Part shown: positions 36,630 to 48,705 of the stretch, piece after piece
Layout of the letters: each line of letters starts with the position of its first letter
Position numbering within the stretch: the stretch's first letter is position 1
Origin: Spinacia oleracea
Taxonomy: Eukaryota > Streptophyta > Magnoliopsida > Caryophyllales > Amaranthaceae
Direction: 5' to 3'
NCBI RefSeq assembly: GCF_020520425.1
Contig: NC_079487.1
Span: 131,896,385-131,960,384, forward strand
Length of the DNA: 64,000 nucleotides
Notes under the pieces: generated by a model
What the model saw: the letters and a program-made list of their open reading frames with translations, nothing else
What the model was told of the DNA's origin: nothing
The model's database searches: none
Position numbers and translations under genes: made by a program

Positions 36630-37312
36630 TGTTTGAAGTTCTATAATTATTATGGAGGTTTTGTTTTCGGTTTCATGTGAGGTTTCAAAGATGGAAGTTC
36701 AGATTATATGCTCCTTAGTTCATGGGTCAAAGGGTGGACTTGGTTTATCGGTCAAGGACTCAAGGTATCGCGAATTTGATGGTAAAATAGTACTGAAAAC
36801 ATTGATTTTTGACGAAAGGGACTTAAAAAACGTAGGGAAATCTGCTGTTATTGACCCTGACAATATTTATTTCTATGAAGGATTTGTGAGTTTCTGTAAT
36901 ACCTTACCTCATAAACAAAAGACCTGTTCCTGCTGTGTGTTACAGTACTATTATTGATGATAGTGTGTATGCATTTTTTTTCCGAGGGTCTCCAACTTCG
37001 TTCTTTTCGTAGTTTTGCGGCATTATTGCCTGCTAATTTACGCTCTTTGCAGCTCCTAAGTTCGCCTGAGAATGCTTATTCTCAGCTAAGCTAATGTATT
37101 TTTAATGTTTGCTGCTTGTGTGTTTGAAGATACATACAGTTTAAGAAGGATGTCCTCGGCTATTGGAAGCACAAATTAAATAACGTAAATTAAGTTAGTT
37201 GACATCCGCATAAGTTTTTAATTATTGAAATATCATTAATTCATTTCATTACTAGTGGTTTGTAGAGAGACTTGGTCATTTTTCTGTGTATTTTTTTTTT
37301 TTTTTTCTTTTG
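36630..37312. other. Upstream region of the intact RLP
   Basis: The probable promoter of the 34.5-36.6 kb RLP, partly duplicated from or to 33.6-34.1 kb. A 101-codon open frame at 36652-36957 (+) has no domain and lies in this shared non-coding segment, so I do not call it. Confidence 0.5.
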
Positions 37313-38147
37313 AGATGAGTTATATGCCTCATTGTTAATTACAGTAAGAGTTTTATAGTTGATAATTGGTTACATTTTGTATATTATCTCTAAATCTTGT
37401 TCGATTTTTCTTCAAAAGTTTTGGTTGATTTTGATCAGTTTCATCGGTATTATCAAATTGGCAAATACTCCTCCCTTCTTCTCCCACGAAAAAAACACTC
37501 TTTACCCTTTTCACTGTGAGTCATTGAAACAACAAACTAATTCTTTACCCTTTTCTAGTACCAAATCACAAATTCACAAGCGATAGGCAATGCCGCGTTT
37601 GGATACTTTAATTAGCTTGATTATGTCTTTCCGGTTGTTTTTTTTGTTTCTACGATGAGACGGATGGTCTCCCCTGTTTTTTCTTTCTATACTACATGAG
37701 ATTTTCTTATTTACGGAATTGCACATATTTAATTTAGAGATAACTATTTGAACTTGGTCAAAAGTGGTTGTAGCAAAAGTTTGTATTGTAAAAGTCATAT
37801 GTTCATGTTAATTTTTCATGTTGTTTTAAACATGGAAACATGAATAAGTAAAACCCTTGAAAAACTGTGGCTGCTAGTTTTAATTTGTTGGATTTTTTTT
37901 GGTTTTTTGTTTTAAAAAAAATAAATAAAATTGGGCATGCTTAGATATAGGGTGTAATAATGTCCCTCCGTCTTCATTTACCATTACTTCTACTCAGGTT
38001 GCTTTCCCTTATTTTCCTAGTTTTTACATTCCAAAACATGCGTCAAGTAACACTTAAAGACAAATTTATTGCTAGATAAAGAAAAAGTATTAAATGATAA
38101 GAAATTGTTTGAAATTATTGTCGCATGTCGACATGTCTAAATTCATT
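37313..38147 (+). repeat. Diverged copy of O-fucosyltransferase intron-1 sequence
   Basis: Collinear with 13400-14375 over about 830 bp, in the same orientation, 24 kb away. It starts at 'gagttatatgcctcattgttaattac' (13400 counterpart 'gagttatatgcctggttgttaattac') and ends near 'aaattcattctt'. Neither flanking exon is found here. Terminal inverted repeats or target duplications were not recognised, so it is either a piece of a once-larger segmental duplication or a member of an unrecognised repeat family that also lodged in the intron. Confidence 0.75.
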
Positions 38148-38789
38148 CTTTATTAAAGAATCATATATATACTCAATTCACAACAGAGCACTCTCTGAGT
38201 CTCTGCAATATTCCGTACTCGTTGAATCAAATACACTACCCAAAATTCATACTTCACATATTGATGGGGAACAAGTTCAGCTTCGACTGTATAACTCTTT
38301 TTCTATAAAAAAAAAACCAAGCCAACAGTAAAAATTATCAAGCGTAAAGAGTATAATTGAGTGAAAGCATCTTGCGAGTTAGGGTGCCCAGAATCCACGA
38401 TCATACTACACACGACCATTCTCAACCATTTTCCACTCTCCATTATTGCACCAAGGATGCGAACTCGTAATTTTTACAGCAAGAACTTAGAACTCGTATA
38501 TATGTTAATGATAGATTATTATCATTAATAGTGAGAATTATATTGTTAGAGATTTACGTGCAGAAAAATTGGTGGGTATTTATTAATTTTGTTGATGATC
38601 TCTAAGAGAACTCTTCATATCATTAACGTAAATGACCTTTTGGTGTGTCCTATAGAATAGTCTAAAATGTCCATATTAATAATAAATTATATGTACATAT
38701 TAGAAATAATATAATTGGCAGCTTAAAATTATTTGCATCCAAAATCAATCTCTTCTTCTTTAATTACTTTTTTGTTTGCTTTTTAATTT
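38148..38789. other. Intergenic, no gene seen
   Basis: AT-rich sequence with no exon-like segment recognised. Confidence 0.6.
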
Positions 38790-39118
38790 CGCACGCACCG
38801 TATGCATATGAGACTAGTGTTAGTAAGGAGAGCAAGAGTAACTTTGTATAAGAGAATAGCTTGTATTGCATTTCATCATCATAAAACACCATGCATCTAT
38901 TTATAGTTGTACAATGTTGATATTCTTCATTCTCTAGAACTTCCTACCTCATTCACTAGTTAGATTTTTCTAGACACCTACTTAACTTGTTATTCTTAGG
39001 TAATTTCTAAATATTATTCTACACTAGATTTTTCTACAAAGTTTACTACTAGATTTTTCTAGATTAATATTTTCACATATATATATACCACTAGTCTTAT
39101 ATGCACTTAATGCGTGCG
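38790..39118. repeat. ~28-bp inverted arms flanking the solo LTR
   Basis: Left arm 38790-38817 (CGCACGCA, then TGCATATGAGACTAG) and right arm 39091-39118 (inverse CGCACGCA, then TGCATATAAGACTAG) match except for a 5-bp core and one base. Without the LTR they would make a near-perfect ~56-bp palindrome centred on CTAG. Alternatively each arm is a Helitron-like hairpin plus CTAG end. Confidence 0.8.
38818..39090 (-). mobile_element. Solo LTR (copia-like), fossil
   Basis: On the minus strand it begins TGGTATAT and ends ...TTACTAACA (TG...CA), 273 bp, with a TATA-like 'ctataaatag' in the right place for LTR transcription. No internal retrotransposon sequence flanks it, so it is a solo LTR left by recombination. 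CTAG flanks both ends (38814-38817 and 39091-39094), short of the usual 5-bp duplication. The family is inferred from architecture only. Confidence 0.55.
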
Positions 39119-39166
39119 GTATTTAAAAGCTAAATATTGTATTAGTATTATATTACATTTAACGGT

Positions 39167-39407
39167 GAATTTGGTGTAAGACCGCCTTATCGGAAAGACC
39201 ACTTTGATAGCTTAACTATTTGGTTCCATTGTTTAACTAATTAGTTCTAGTGTTTTACTAATTAGTTCTAGTGTTTTACTAATTAGTTTGCTTGTTTCAC
39301 TAATAGGTTTCAATGCTTAACTAATGAGCTCTAGTGCTTAACTAATTGATTTTATTGATATGCCACAAGGTGGTCTTTTGTGTAAGACTGTCTTATATAA
39401 AAATTTG
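39167..39407. mobile_element. TIR element with an internal ~22-bp minisatellite
   Basis: The ends 'gtaagaccgccttatcggaa' and the inverse complement of 'ttgtgtaagactgtcttat' share a GTAAGAC-TCTTA core and an inner 'aaagaccac-ttg' block. Between them is a degenerate tandem repeat of the type 'gttttactaattagttctagt', about seven units. No coding capacity; the superfamily is unclear because I could not define the target duplication. Confidence 0.6.
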
Positions 39408-39799
39408 TATACATTTAATCACATAAAAAATTAGGTAAGAAAAAATGTTCATATACAACAAAAATTGACTTCTTGGTAAAATGAACTTGCAGTTTAGCAT
39501 TAAAATATACTCGGTAATTTGATACAACATATATCTTCAACAACAAAGATGCCTTCAAAATTTTGAAACTTCGGCCAATTCTCCTAGTTTCCAACTTCCA
39601 AGTCATGAATTCGTCATACTCGACAAAATCAAGGTGATAACATTCACAACCTTTATTGGAAAATCAAAGAAGAAAACAATACAAATACAAACCCCGGAAC
39701 TCAATTCACAAAGAGTAAATCAAACCTTTAATTTGCCACCGGCAAACTCCAACACAGAGAAAGACAAAAAATCCTAGTAAAATGAACTTGCTCATATTG

Positions 39800-39993
39800 A
39801 TCTTTGTGGGCACATGAGTTCGAGGGAAAATAATTGCTTCATTCTTTCTCAAGACATAAGTTCTTGTTGATGCTGCAAATTGCAGAGACTGACCATCTTC
39901 AAGTTCAACTGGTGTATCTTTTGTTAATCTCTCATTCGCAACAAATATACCATGAGCTGATTCCAAATCAAATACACATATGTTGCAAGAAAT
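39800..39993 (-). pseudogene. Fragment of an FHA-domain (NIPP1-like) gene
   Basis: The minus-strand frame reads DLESAHGIFVANERLTKD, then PVELEDGQSLQFAAS and TRTYVLRKNEA. This is the C-terminal half of the forkhead-associated domain of plant nuclear PP1-inhibitor-like proteins (consensus DLGSxHGTFVANERLTKDTPVEL). A stop codon lies just before it, and family similarity ends after ...PTKIN, where the frame runs into unrelated hydrophobic sequence. The rest of the FHA domain and its exons were not found nearby. It may be a truncated retro- or transposon-mobilised copy. Confidence 0.75.
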
Positions 39994-41892
39994 CTAGGGA
40001 TGACCATAACGTTTGCAAAATATATAATATTCAACAGAGTGTCAATACAATTAATCGCAAATTAGAATGAATTCAGACTCAAACAACATGTGAGTCTTTA
40101 TAATGACAGTGAATAGAAATAATGGTCCCAAACTTCAGACAAAAGGATACTCCAGCCATGGGTCTTTTACCGTTTGTGCTACAAAATATTGACAATAATC
40201 CAGAATAACAGTCAATTAAAGGATTAACTGAGGCCACTCTTTGCTCACTTTCACTTTTGGATCCTAGTTTGGATGAATTATTTCATTCCCCACCATTGTA
40301 TCCGCTCAAATAGTGTTTAAAACTAATGACAATCACACAATCCGAGTTTGGATGAATTAAGAAAATAGTGTTTAGAGAAATGGAGACCGAGCTAATACCT
40401 TGAGCTTGTATATCCCACCCCCATCCCCAAACAGAAAGAAAATCCATAATACTTAAATTATCAACACCTAATAAAAAAATCCTAATAATTATCAAAACAT
40501 AAGGAAAAAAACAGTAAATTTTACTTTCCCGATATCTGCTGATATTGCAAAGTCTAGTTATATACAACTTACCTATTGTGGGTTAGGATAACCAATCAAA
40601 ACAACAATATGCATTTATATTTAGTCAACTATCATACAGAAATCATCAAATGCAAGAAAAGTCTTGGGAAATTCCACCATATCAGATGTTATAAATAGGA
40701 GTAAAATATAAAATAAATCCAATCCAATGAAACCACCCACAAACTATGTTTGATTAATAAGAGGTCGGGGGGGGGGGGGGGGGGGGGGGGAATACCCAAA
40801 AACAAAATAAATGCATAGGCTATAGTATTGGCTTTAGTAGCAAGGTTGAAATTAAGAAAGATAATAAAGCCTAAACTCCATGCATGTATCATTTGTAATT
40901 TGAACTTCCAAGTCACCAAATCAATCACCTTTTGAGTCTAGCACATTATCTAAGAGCGCTAGTAGCAAAATTTTAGTATCAGATGATTTTTAATCAGATA
41001 ATTAATCATCAACAACATCAGAATAAAAAAATCACCATGAAAGTTCAGCGCTATTAAAGAATCAATGGCAACTTAAGGGCGCTAGTCACCAAATTTTAGT
41101 ATCGGATATCGACTTGGTTCGAAATAATTTACCATTTGTATCAAAACTGTAATTTAGACACATCAAATCAAATTTTACCGAAATACAAAAGAGAATACAA
41201 CAGAGGTTCGAGTCACGCTCCAAGCTAGTCTCCAAACTTATCCAAATAGGGATTATAAAAATCCAAATTGGCGCAAAGAAGTGACCCAAACTGACCCGTC
41301 AATCAACGTGTCTAATAACAATTATTTTATGATAAAAAAATCATTAACAACAAATTTGAATGTGAAAAGATCCAAATCAGGCCAATGTGACTCCAAAACG
41401 ATCACGCACTTACGACGCACGATCACGCACTTGCGACGCACCTCCGAGGCTTCGACTGCAGCTTTCCAGAACTCACCGCCAAGTCTCCGACGAATCTCTT
41501 CCACGAGTTCTTGGTATTCTTTTGTTTGCATTTGTCATTTTTTTGGGGATTTTAAGATGTAATGTTGTTTTTGGAACCATTGTGTTCTTGAATGATGTAA
41601 TAGTATAAATACAGGATGGGGCCAGATTTGGTCCGGTGCACAATCCTAGTGGTTGGTACTTGATTTTGTTATGCATTAAGTAGAAAACAACAACACATGT
41701 AATTGGTGCACATATGTTTTGCAAGTAAAGCTAAAACAGAAAAGCTTCCCAACTGGGGTTTTGTGCTTAATTATGCAAACACATTGATGATTTATGGAAT
41801 ATGAAATTATTGCTCATTCACTATTTCACTTCCGAATGCCAACGACTACTTTTCAAACACAAATTACTAGCCCTTGAGCATCGAAATGGGTA
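39994..41892. other. Intergenic with poly-G tract; unassigned exon-like frame
   Basis: It holds a 24-base G run (40767-40790) and a 20-bp direct duplication 'gatcacgcactt(a/g)cgacgcac' at 41400-41440. A minus-strand frame from 41531 beginning MQTKEYQELVEEIRRRLG, followed by GTGAGT, could be a first exon of an unknown gene. I find no partner exon and do not call it. Confidence 0.4.
40767..40790. repeat. Poly-G homopolymer, 24 bp
   Basis: An uninterrupted run of G on the plus strand. With the C run at 29509-29534 it is the second G/C mononucleotide tract above 20 bp in this window. Confidence 0.95.
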
Positions 41893-42138
41893 CTTTTAAT
41901 TTATGGGTATTCGGTGAATTAAGTTTCATAATATGGGTATTTTGGAGAAATAAGTATTAAAATAAGGGTATTTGGTGAATTTAGAGCATGGTTAACGGAG
42001 GACTAACATCGCGTGATTAATAAGGGTATCTAGCTTGGGTATTAAGTTTTGTTTTAGGGGCATTTTATGTATTACCGGAACTTGAAGGGAATTTGGTGAA
42101 TTGAGCCAAAAACTCATGGGTATATCATGAAAAAATCG
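41893..42138. mobile_element. Single diverged MULE terminal arm
   Basis: 'gggtattcggtgaatt', 'gggtatttggtgaattt', 'ggaggactaac' and the terminus '...atcatgaaaaaatcg' match, in order, the right arm of the 7.1-8.5 kb MULE. No opposite arm is found within the next kilobases, so only one terminal repeat survives. Confidence 0.7.
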
Positions 42139-42233
42139 TTTATTTTTTGTGTACAAAGAGCTATAAGACGATAACGTAGATGAGATTTGATCTCATGATA
42201 TCATCTCTAACATTTTAACCAACCAAAATAGTT
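42139..42233 (-). mobile_element. Strongly diverged tRNA-derived SINE
   Basis: Block-by-block similarity to the intron SINE at 14397-14515: 'gtagatgagatttgatctca' here against 'gtagacgggattcgatccca' there, and 'accaaccaaaatagttgat' against 'accaactaagctagttgac'. Its poly-A side abuts the MULE arm terminus at 42138. Confidence 0.6.
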
Positions 42234-42785
42234 GATATCCATGAGATTATTTTCATTTAATGGGCCATATTTGAATTATTCCAATAAATTTGATGAGTTT
42301 CATGCTGACATATCGTTTTATGAGGTTTATAAGTTCTAATCACGTCCTTAAATTTACCTTCTCAAATTTGTTCACTAGAAGTCTGATCTGATCAGATCCA
42401 GTAAATTCCTCACTTGAAATCAAGTCTGATAAGATCCAATAAATTACGACCAAATCGTATCAGATAAATAAACTTTAATCAGATCCAATAAATTCAGGTA
42501 TTATAAGGCGAAAAGACCCACCAAAAGTGGGATAAGTGGGCTTGGCTCACATACTCACTTAACCCAACCAAACTCCTTTTATCTTCAATTCTACATGAAC
42601 ACGAAATAGTATGTCTTTCCTATAAAAATAAACCCAATAAGGGAAAATATATATATTTTTTTTTAAAAAAAAACACTGAAAAATTGTTCCTTATTTCTCG
42701 CTCACCTCACTTCTTCCTCAAGAAAGCTTTCAACTTCTTAAAGGAAAGCGGAGGAGAGAGAAAATCAGAAACTCCCAACTCAATC
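42234..42785. other. Upstream region of RPT1
   Basis: Promoter and 5' leader of the proteasome gene. The phrases 'gatcagatcca(g/a)taaatt' recur three times at about 42390-42495. The 5' leader is from roughly 42680. No other gene seen. Confidence 0.5.
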
Positions 42786-45700
42786 ATGGCGATTGAGCAC
42801 GAAGACGATCTCAAGGACGAGAAGAATCCTCGTCCTCTTGACGAGGATGACATTGCTCTTCTCAAAACCTATGTAAGTCTTAACCCTAATTGTTTTTTTT
42901 CTGTTGATTTTTCCTTTCGATTGTTTAGCAATATAGGAAAGTTAGGGTTTTATTTGTTTAATTGGTTCTCTATTAGATTTAAGAACATGATATTTGATGC
43001 ATGAATCTGCGGAATTTTGTTAGGGTTTATGGCGCTCGATTGAAATTTGCGATGCTGAGATTGTGCATGAATTCAAATTTGTTTCTGCGATCTGCTATGT
43101 TTGAAAGTCGTGTTTTTTCGTATGTATAAGTTGTTAAATTGTTGTTTAGCAATTAATTTCACGCCGAAGGTTGTTGGAAGTGAATAGTGAGATAATGCAA
43201 ATTTTAGGTTAGTGCTAGGATTGAAGAATAGCGCTTGATACTGAAACTTTTAGGAACGAAATCTTAAGCCTTTTGTTAAAGTAGGGTTAGAGTAGAGTGT
43301 GTATGGAACCTCGTTTTCCAATTTATCTAAAATACTAACATGAAGCCGTTTCGTTTTCAATTGATGCCTTGCGGAATGTGTAGAACTTGTAAAAGTTCTT
43401 TCTGAATTAATTGGAGGACATTTAACCAAAAAAAAAGTATTGGATGCTCAGGCAACCTAGAAGCCTTGTTGAAAACAGGGTGTTTACTAGTTCCCTCTTG
43501 GCACAGTATATCGGTTACTAGGTTGAGATTGTGGTTATTATGGGCACCATCGGTAATCGTGCTTTCCTTCTAATGGAGATTTTAACGGATGGAAGATCCC
43601 ATTTTGCTGTGTTTATGTTTGGTTTGTATGTGTCTAAAACTTGTGAAAGTTGATAGCATGTTACAAAGAAGTTTGAGAAATTTGATGTCTTCATTGTTAT
43701 TTTCTTGGGCTTAATTTGATGATTTATGCAGGGATTGGGACCTTACTCTGCCAGCATCAAGAAGGTGGAGAAGGAAATCAAGGATATGTCAAAGAAAGTT
43801 AATGACTTAATTGGTATGTATGATTCACAATTGTTGGAAGCTCATTGAATTCATCGACTTCATCTTTTCCCCTGATATAGTCAACATAGAATATTTTTTC
43901 ACTTATATAGAGTCATAGACAACGTTGCAGTTAAATTATTATCAACTTATTATTCCCGTGATGAACACATTTACGTGGACTTTACATATAGTGAAGATGT
44001 ACACAGTTTATTTTAGTAGTTACTGATACAGATAGCTTGACTGAAATTTTATTTTTGTGTCTTAATTTGTTACTTCAGCAACAATAATAGTACTACTCTG
44101 CAGCCAATATTGAAATGATATTGTTAGTAGTTGAAGGGTTTGTTGCCTGTAAATAGGAAGGGGATTTTCCATCTTTTATGTCTTCCAAAGTCCTAAAAAG
44201 TAAAGTTCTACAATTATGTCAACTTTTTGGTCCTAAGTAACCAAAAGTAAGGTTATTAAATTTTCCTAGTTGGATGAGAACCATGGCACTCCATACTTGT
44301 CATAGGATTAAGCTTTCTTAAATTAGCTCATCTAGAATTCTTTATCAATGTTCGTAGCTTGTGAGCAAATTTAATGTTACTCTTGGCTATAAGTGCGAAA
44401 AGTGTGGTGGTATCTTTTCAAACTAATGATTGCTATTTTCTGTATGTGGTTTACTGACTGTGAGCTACAGATTATTTTGTTAAAGATTGCGTTATTCTAG
44501 AATTCCGCTTTCAGTAATGATCCTTTTTTTACAACAGGTATCAAGGAATCTGATACTGGATTAGCAGCTCCTAGCCAATGGGATCTCGTCTCTGACAAGC
44601 AAATGATGCAGGAGGAGCAGCCACTCCAGGTACTGTTTATGTGAAGTTTATCTATAACATGTTTTTTAAACCATTTTTAAGGTCTGAATATATATGGTGA
44701 ATGCCTTTAATGTGAGCAGGTTGCAAGATGCACCAAGATAATCAATCCAAACACTGAAGATGCTAAGTATGTGATTAATGTGAAGCAGATTGCAAAGGTA
44801 CTAAAGCAGATTGCCATTTTTCACTAGTTTGTCGTCCTTTCTTTTTCTCTCTTTTCTTTAATGTGAAGCAGAATTGCAAAGGTATCAAGTCTGAATACCT
44901 TTTTTTACTTTCTGAAATTTCTTTGTTGTCATATAAAAGTTACTCTCCTTTTAAATCTTAACAAGAATTCAAAGGCCCTTTTCTGATTCACAAGGTTTTG
45001 AGTTATGTTGTGTTCCTCTGTCTAATCATAGACTTCTAATTATATTAGTTGCTAAACTCCAATTTTTTTCTCAATTGTTTGTTGGGATTTTTGTACTCCG
45101 TTTTTTCTCTTAGAACATCAGAAGAGACATATAGTTGTCTTACTAGAGTATTGCTACAAATTCATTCTGGTTGAAGATAATTTTCTTTCCACGATATCTT
45201 GGTATTAATTTTATGCATATGCATCTATTTGCATGGTTACTTCCGTTGTGGAATTATGAACTTCTTTCTAACATTTATTTTATTTCAAAATTTTCAGTTT
45301 GTTGTTGGGCTGGGAGATAAAGTTTCTCCAACAGATATTGAAGAAGGCATGCGTGTTGGGTATGTTTCTTTTTTTTAATTCTTGTATAATTCTCTACATG
45401 TGAGTGAAAAACTCTTATTTTACTAGTGTTATGTGATGGAGCCTAGAGCTAGGTAGCTGGTATCCATTCAGAACTTCTGTAGATGAATTTAGGAGGTTGT
45501 TTCCTCATTGTGAGTGTTTAATTGTGGATTCAGTTTCATTCCTTGGAAGTTGAAATTTGTTTCTCGAATTGATTCTAGATAGACCTTTCCCAAGTTGTTG
45601 GAGATGTGACTGTATTTCCATTAACTAATAACTTCAAAAGATCTTTGGGGTATAAATTAGGTTTACCCCACACAATATGCTACCTAATATTTGATTTACT

Positions 45701-47310
45701 GTATTTACATATGAATTTGGCATGCCTTATAATGCTTTTAAACTTGAGATAGCTTGTTATTTTACGACGTCTCTTCAGCAGCTTAGACATGCCCTCTTAC
45801 CCTTTACTACTCTTTTACAATTTTCTTCCATCTGTCCCTGGATTCGATACTTCACATATATGCATTCTGTTTGAACCTTGGCTTACACAGCTTTTATTCT
45901 TAATATCATTCTTGTTACAGTGTTGATAGAAACAAGTACCAGATTCAGATTCCCTTGCCACCAAAGATTGACCCCAGTGTGACCATGATGACTGTGGAAG
46001 AGAAGCCAGATGTGACATATAACGATGTTGGTGGATGCAAAGAGCAAATTGAAAAGATGCGAGAAGTGAGTTTGTTTTGCTATTTTTTGAAGTTGCTGCA
46101 ATGTTAGCTTTTGTTGCATCCAGAGATCAGTCTCGCCTTGTTTTTCAATTCAGGTGTCCTGCTTTCTTCTTTGAAGTTGTGCTTTCGAGATGGTTCTGAA
46201 ACCTCTTTGTTTATTGGTTGTAGGTTGTTGAATTACCCATGCTTCACCCAGAGAAATTTGTTAAGCTTGGAATTGATCCTCCTAAGGGTGTATTGTGCTA
46301 TGGTCCTCCTGGTACTGGAAAAACACTTTTGGCCAGAGCTGTTGCTAATCGGACTGATGCATGCTTCATTCGTGTTATCGGGAGTGAGCTTGTCCAAAAG
46401 TATGTTGGTGAGGGTGCCCGAATGGTTCGTGAGCTATTTCAGGTATGATTCTTAGAGGTTCTACGGTTCTAGTTTTTTTACTACTTTTTTTCCCGTGCTA
46501 AGCATGTATATACGCTTGTGTGCTCAGATGGCAAGGTCAAAGAAGGCATGTATTGTTTTCTTTGATGAAGTTGATGCTATTGGAGGTGCACGTTTTGATG
46601 ATGGTGTGGGAGGAGACAACGAGGTTCAACGTACTATGCTTGAAATTGTAAACCAACTTGATGGTTTTGATGCTCGTGGAAACATCAAGGTTCTTATGGC
46701 GACAAACAGGTAAACTCTGTTCTTGTAAAGCAATACAGCATGTCTTTATGATCCTTAAATTATGAGTGATAATTCTGATAGTGCTATCTTGTGCCAGACC
46801 CGACACTCTCGACCCAGCTCTCTTGCGTCCTGGACGGTTAGACAGGAAGGTTGAGTTTGGTCTTCCAGATCTGGAGGGTAGGACACAAATATTCAAGATC
46901 CATACCAGGACCATGAACTGTGAAAGGGATATCCGATTTGAGCTTCTTGCGCGCCTTTGCCCAAACTCCACAGGTAACTAACTTTACCTTTATGATTCTG
47001 CAACTGGATTATAACTGTGAAAATCTCTTTTTATTTAGTGTTGCTAAGTTCCTGAAAGAATTAAACAGCAAACCATAACTCTAGAAATGTAAAAGAGAAA
47101 TATCTCGTTTATCATGTGAAAGAAAATGTTAATCTGACAAAAACTCTTACAGGTGCCGACATTAGGAGTGTGTGCACTGAAGCTGGTATGTACGCAATTC
47201 GAGCTCGGAGGAAGACCGTCACTGAGAAAGATTTCCTCGATGCTGTGAACAAGGTCATTAAGGGATACCAGAAGTTCAGTGCAACCCCCAAGTATATGGT
47301 CTACAACTAA
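42786..47310 (+). CDS. RPT1: 26S proteasome regulatory ATPase subunit RPT1 (subunit 7)
   Basis: Ten exons: 42786-42872, 43732-43813, 44538-44629, 44720-44797, 45298-45359, 45921-46065, 46224-46442, 46528-46709, 46798-46973 and 47153-47310. They splice at GT-AG sites to 426 residues, the usual plant length. It is one of six AAA+ ATPases of the 19S base ring that unfold ubiquitinated proteins and feed them into the 20S core. The N-terminal helix ([19 protein letters not shown]) is the coiled-coil region, followed by the OB domain. Walker A GPPGTGKT is at 209-216, Walker B IVFFDE at 264-269, then RRF-type RPGRLDRK arginine-finger region and the C-terminal helical domain ending KYMVYN. All catalytic motifs are intact. 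The start is [12 protein letters not shown]; an upstream in-frame ATG at 42684 would add an unlikely extension. Confidence 0.98.
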
Positions 47311-47984
47311 AGAGTTGTTGCTGCTCGTAGAACCAAGATGCAAACTCTGGAATCGGTGCTTTGGTCGGTGTCTTGTGCTATCGGTTGGACATTCACGCTA
47401 AATGGCTACCTATGCAGCTCGATAGCATATCTTTCACAAGGGTCTTTGAATTATGGTATTAGTAGGAAGGTTTCATTTATTTATAGAACTTTAAAAATAA
47501 TTTTGGATTTGGCAGACGGTTTTGTAGTTGTTTTGAGACGTTTCTTGCAACACTGGTGGACAAGTTCTGTTACCCTTTTATTTTTTATTTTTTTTAATGG
47601 GATTTCAATCTTCCGTATTATTTAGTGATGGATTTCTACTTGGACCTTGAATTTTAGTTCTAAAGATTATTTCCAATAGTTCATTTTTTAAATGGGGGCA
47701 TCATGGATCGTGTCATTAGTCATTGACCCATTGCTGTCATATTTGTGTTCAGAAGGAGACTATCTTCTGCTCAAGATTATATTGCAGAAAGTGAATGAAT
47801 TGTCTTATGCCCCTTTCCCATAAGTTATGTTATATTCCTAGCTTTCTAAACATGATAATGGATTATGTGGCTTCAATAAAATGTGATTTTAGGGTATAGA
47901 TTAAGCTTGTTGAACGGTAAGATCTTGGTCATTGCCCAGGACGCGCTCGCCTGCTGGGGAGTTGACAAATCTTTAAGACTGAAG
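47311..47984. other. RPT1 3' region and spacer
   Basis: Probable 3' untranslated region of RPT1 and intergenic DNA. A 95-codon frame at 47338-47625 has no domain and overlaps the UTR, so it is not called. Confidence 0.5.
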
Positions 47985-47997
47985 GAAAACTGAAAAC

Positions 47998-48199
47998 ACC
48001 AACATAGAGTTGGCTCAAGTGGTAAGCAGCTTGATGTCGCTTAAGAGAGGTCTCGGGTTCGAGCCTCGCCGTATGCAGAAACTCTTATTGGGAGACTCAC
48101 CCACCATAAGCAAGGTGTGCGACCTGGGTCGGATCCGGATGTAGTCGGAGCTAAGCTTCGGTGAACTGGGTGTGCTATGCGTAAAAAGAAAAAAAAAAA
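47998..48199 (+). mobile_element. tRNA-derived SINE with 13-bp target duplication
   Basis: A-box-like GTTGGCTCAAGTGG and B-box-like GGTTCGAGCC sit 40 bp apart near the 5' end. A body of unrelated sequence and an A-rich tail (48182-48199) follow. Perfect 13-bp direct repeats 'gaaaactgaaaac' flank it (47985-47997 and 48200-48212). Intact promoter boxes and perfect duplications indicate a recent insertion. Confidence 0.93.
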
Positions 48200-48221
48200 G
48201 AAAACTGAAAACTATCACCAC

Positions 48222-48705
48222 TAGACCTGTCAGACGGGTCAGTCGGGTCGGGTTGTAAAAAAAAAAATCGGGTTCGGGTTAGATCAGGTCGGTCACTAAA
48301 TGCTTGTTCAAGACCCAGAACTTTCGTATTTTCTTTAATTTAGGTGATAAATATACAAAATATGGGCACAAATTAATAAATTTTCCTACACAAGTTTATA
48401 TTAAGTCAAATTCTACCAGAATGACGTATAATCCAAATTAAAATTATATATTACATACAATAATAGTAAAAACAACGTGTTTATTATGCTTAAATTTTCT
48501 TAAAATTTCATTTATTACTATAAATACAACGATTTTCACTCGGTCGGGTCCAAAACAAGTTCGGTCGGGTTTTGACCCATTACTTTTCGGGTTACTCGGA
48601 TTCGGATAAAATCGGGTTACGGGTCACAAAATCTTGTTCAGGACCCAGTATTTTCGGGTCGGGTTCGGGTCGATTTTCGGGTCGGGTCGATTTTTGACAG
48701 GTCTA
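48222..48705. mobile_element. Non-autonomous hAT element (484 bp)
   Basis: The ends are TAGACCTGTCA and its perfect inverse TGACAGGTCTA, flanked by the 8-bp direct repeat 'atcaccac' (48214-48221 and 48706-48713), the target size of hAT transposases. The interior is rich in GGGTCGGGT near both ends and AT-rich in the middle, with no transposase. A truncated relative is at 55960-56105. Confidence 0.93.

Noticed and set aside
36652-36957. 101-codon plus-strand frame upstream of the intact RLP
   Set aside because: It lies in the promoter segment shared with the 33.6 kb spacer, where the frame is not conserved, and has no domain.
41322-41531. Minus-strand frame MQTKEYQELVEEIRRRLG... followed by GTGAGT
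   Set aside because: It looks exon-like, but no partner exon or family was recognised and it includes a 20-bp direct duplication. The evidence is not enough for a gene call.
46537-46971. 144-codon minus-strand frame opposite RPT1 exons 8-9
   Set aside because: It is an antisense shadow of conserved AAA+ exons and intron; no independent evidence.
47338-47625. 95-codon frame after RPT1
   Set aside because: It starts inside the RPT1 3' untranslated region, has no recognised domain, and is a chance frame.
48011-48075. A functional tRNA gene
   Set aside because: A- and B-box-like motifs are present, but the sequence does not fold into a full cloverleaf by eye and has a SINE body, poly-A tail and 13-bp target duplications.
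48015-48221. 68-codon minus-strand frame
   Set aside because: It lies entirely within the SINE and its A-rich tail.
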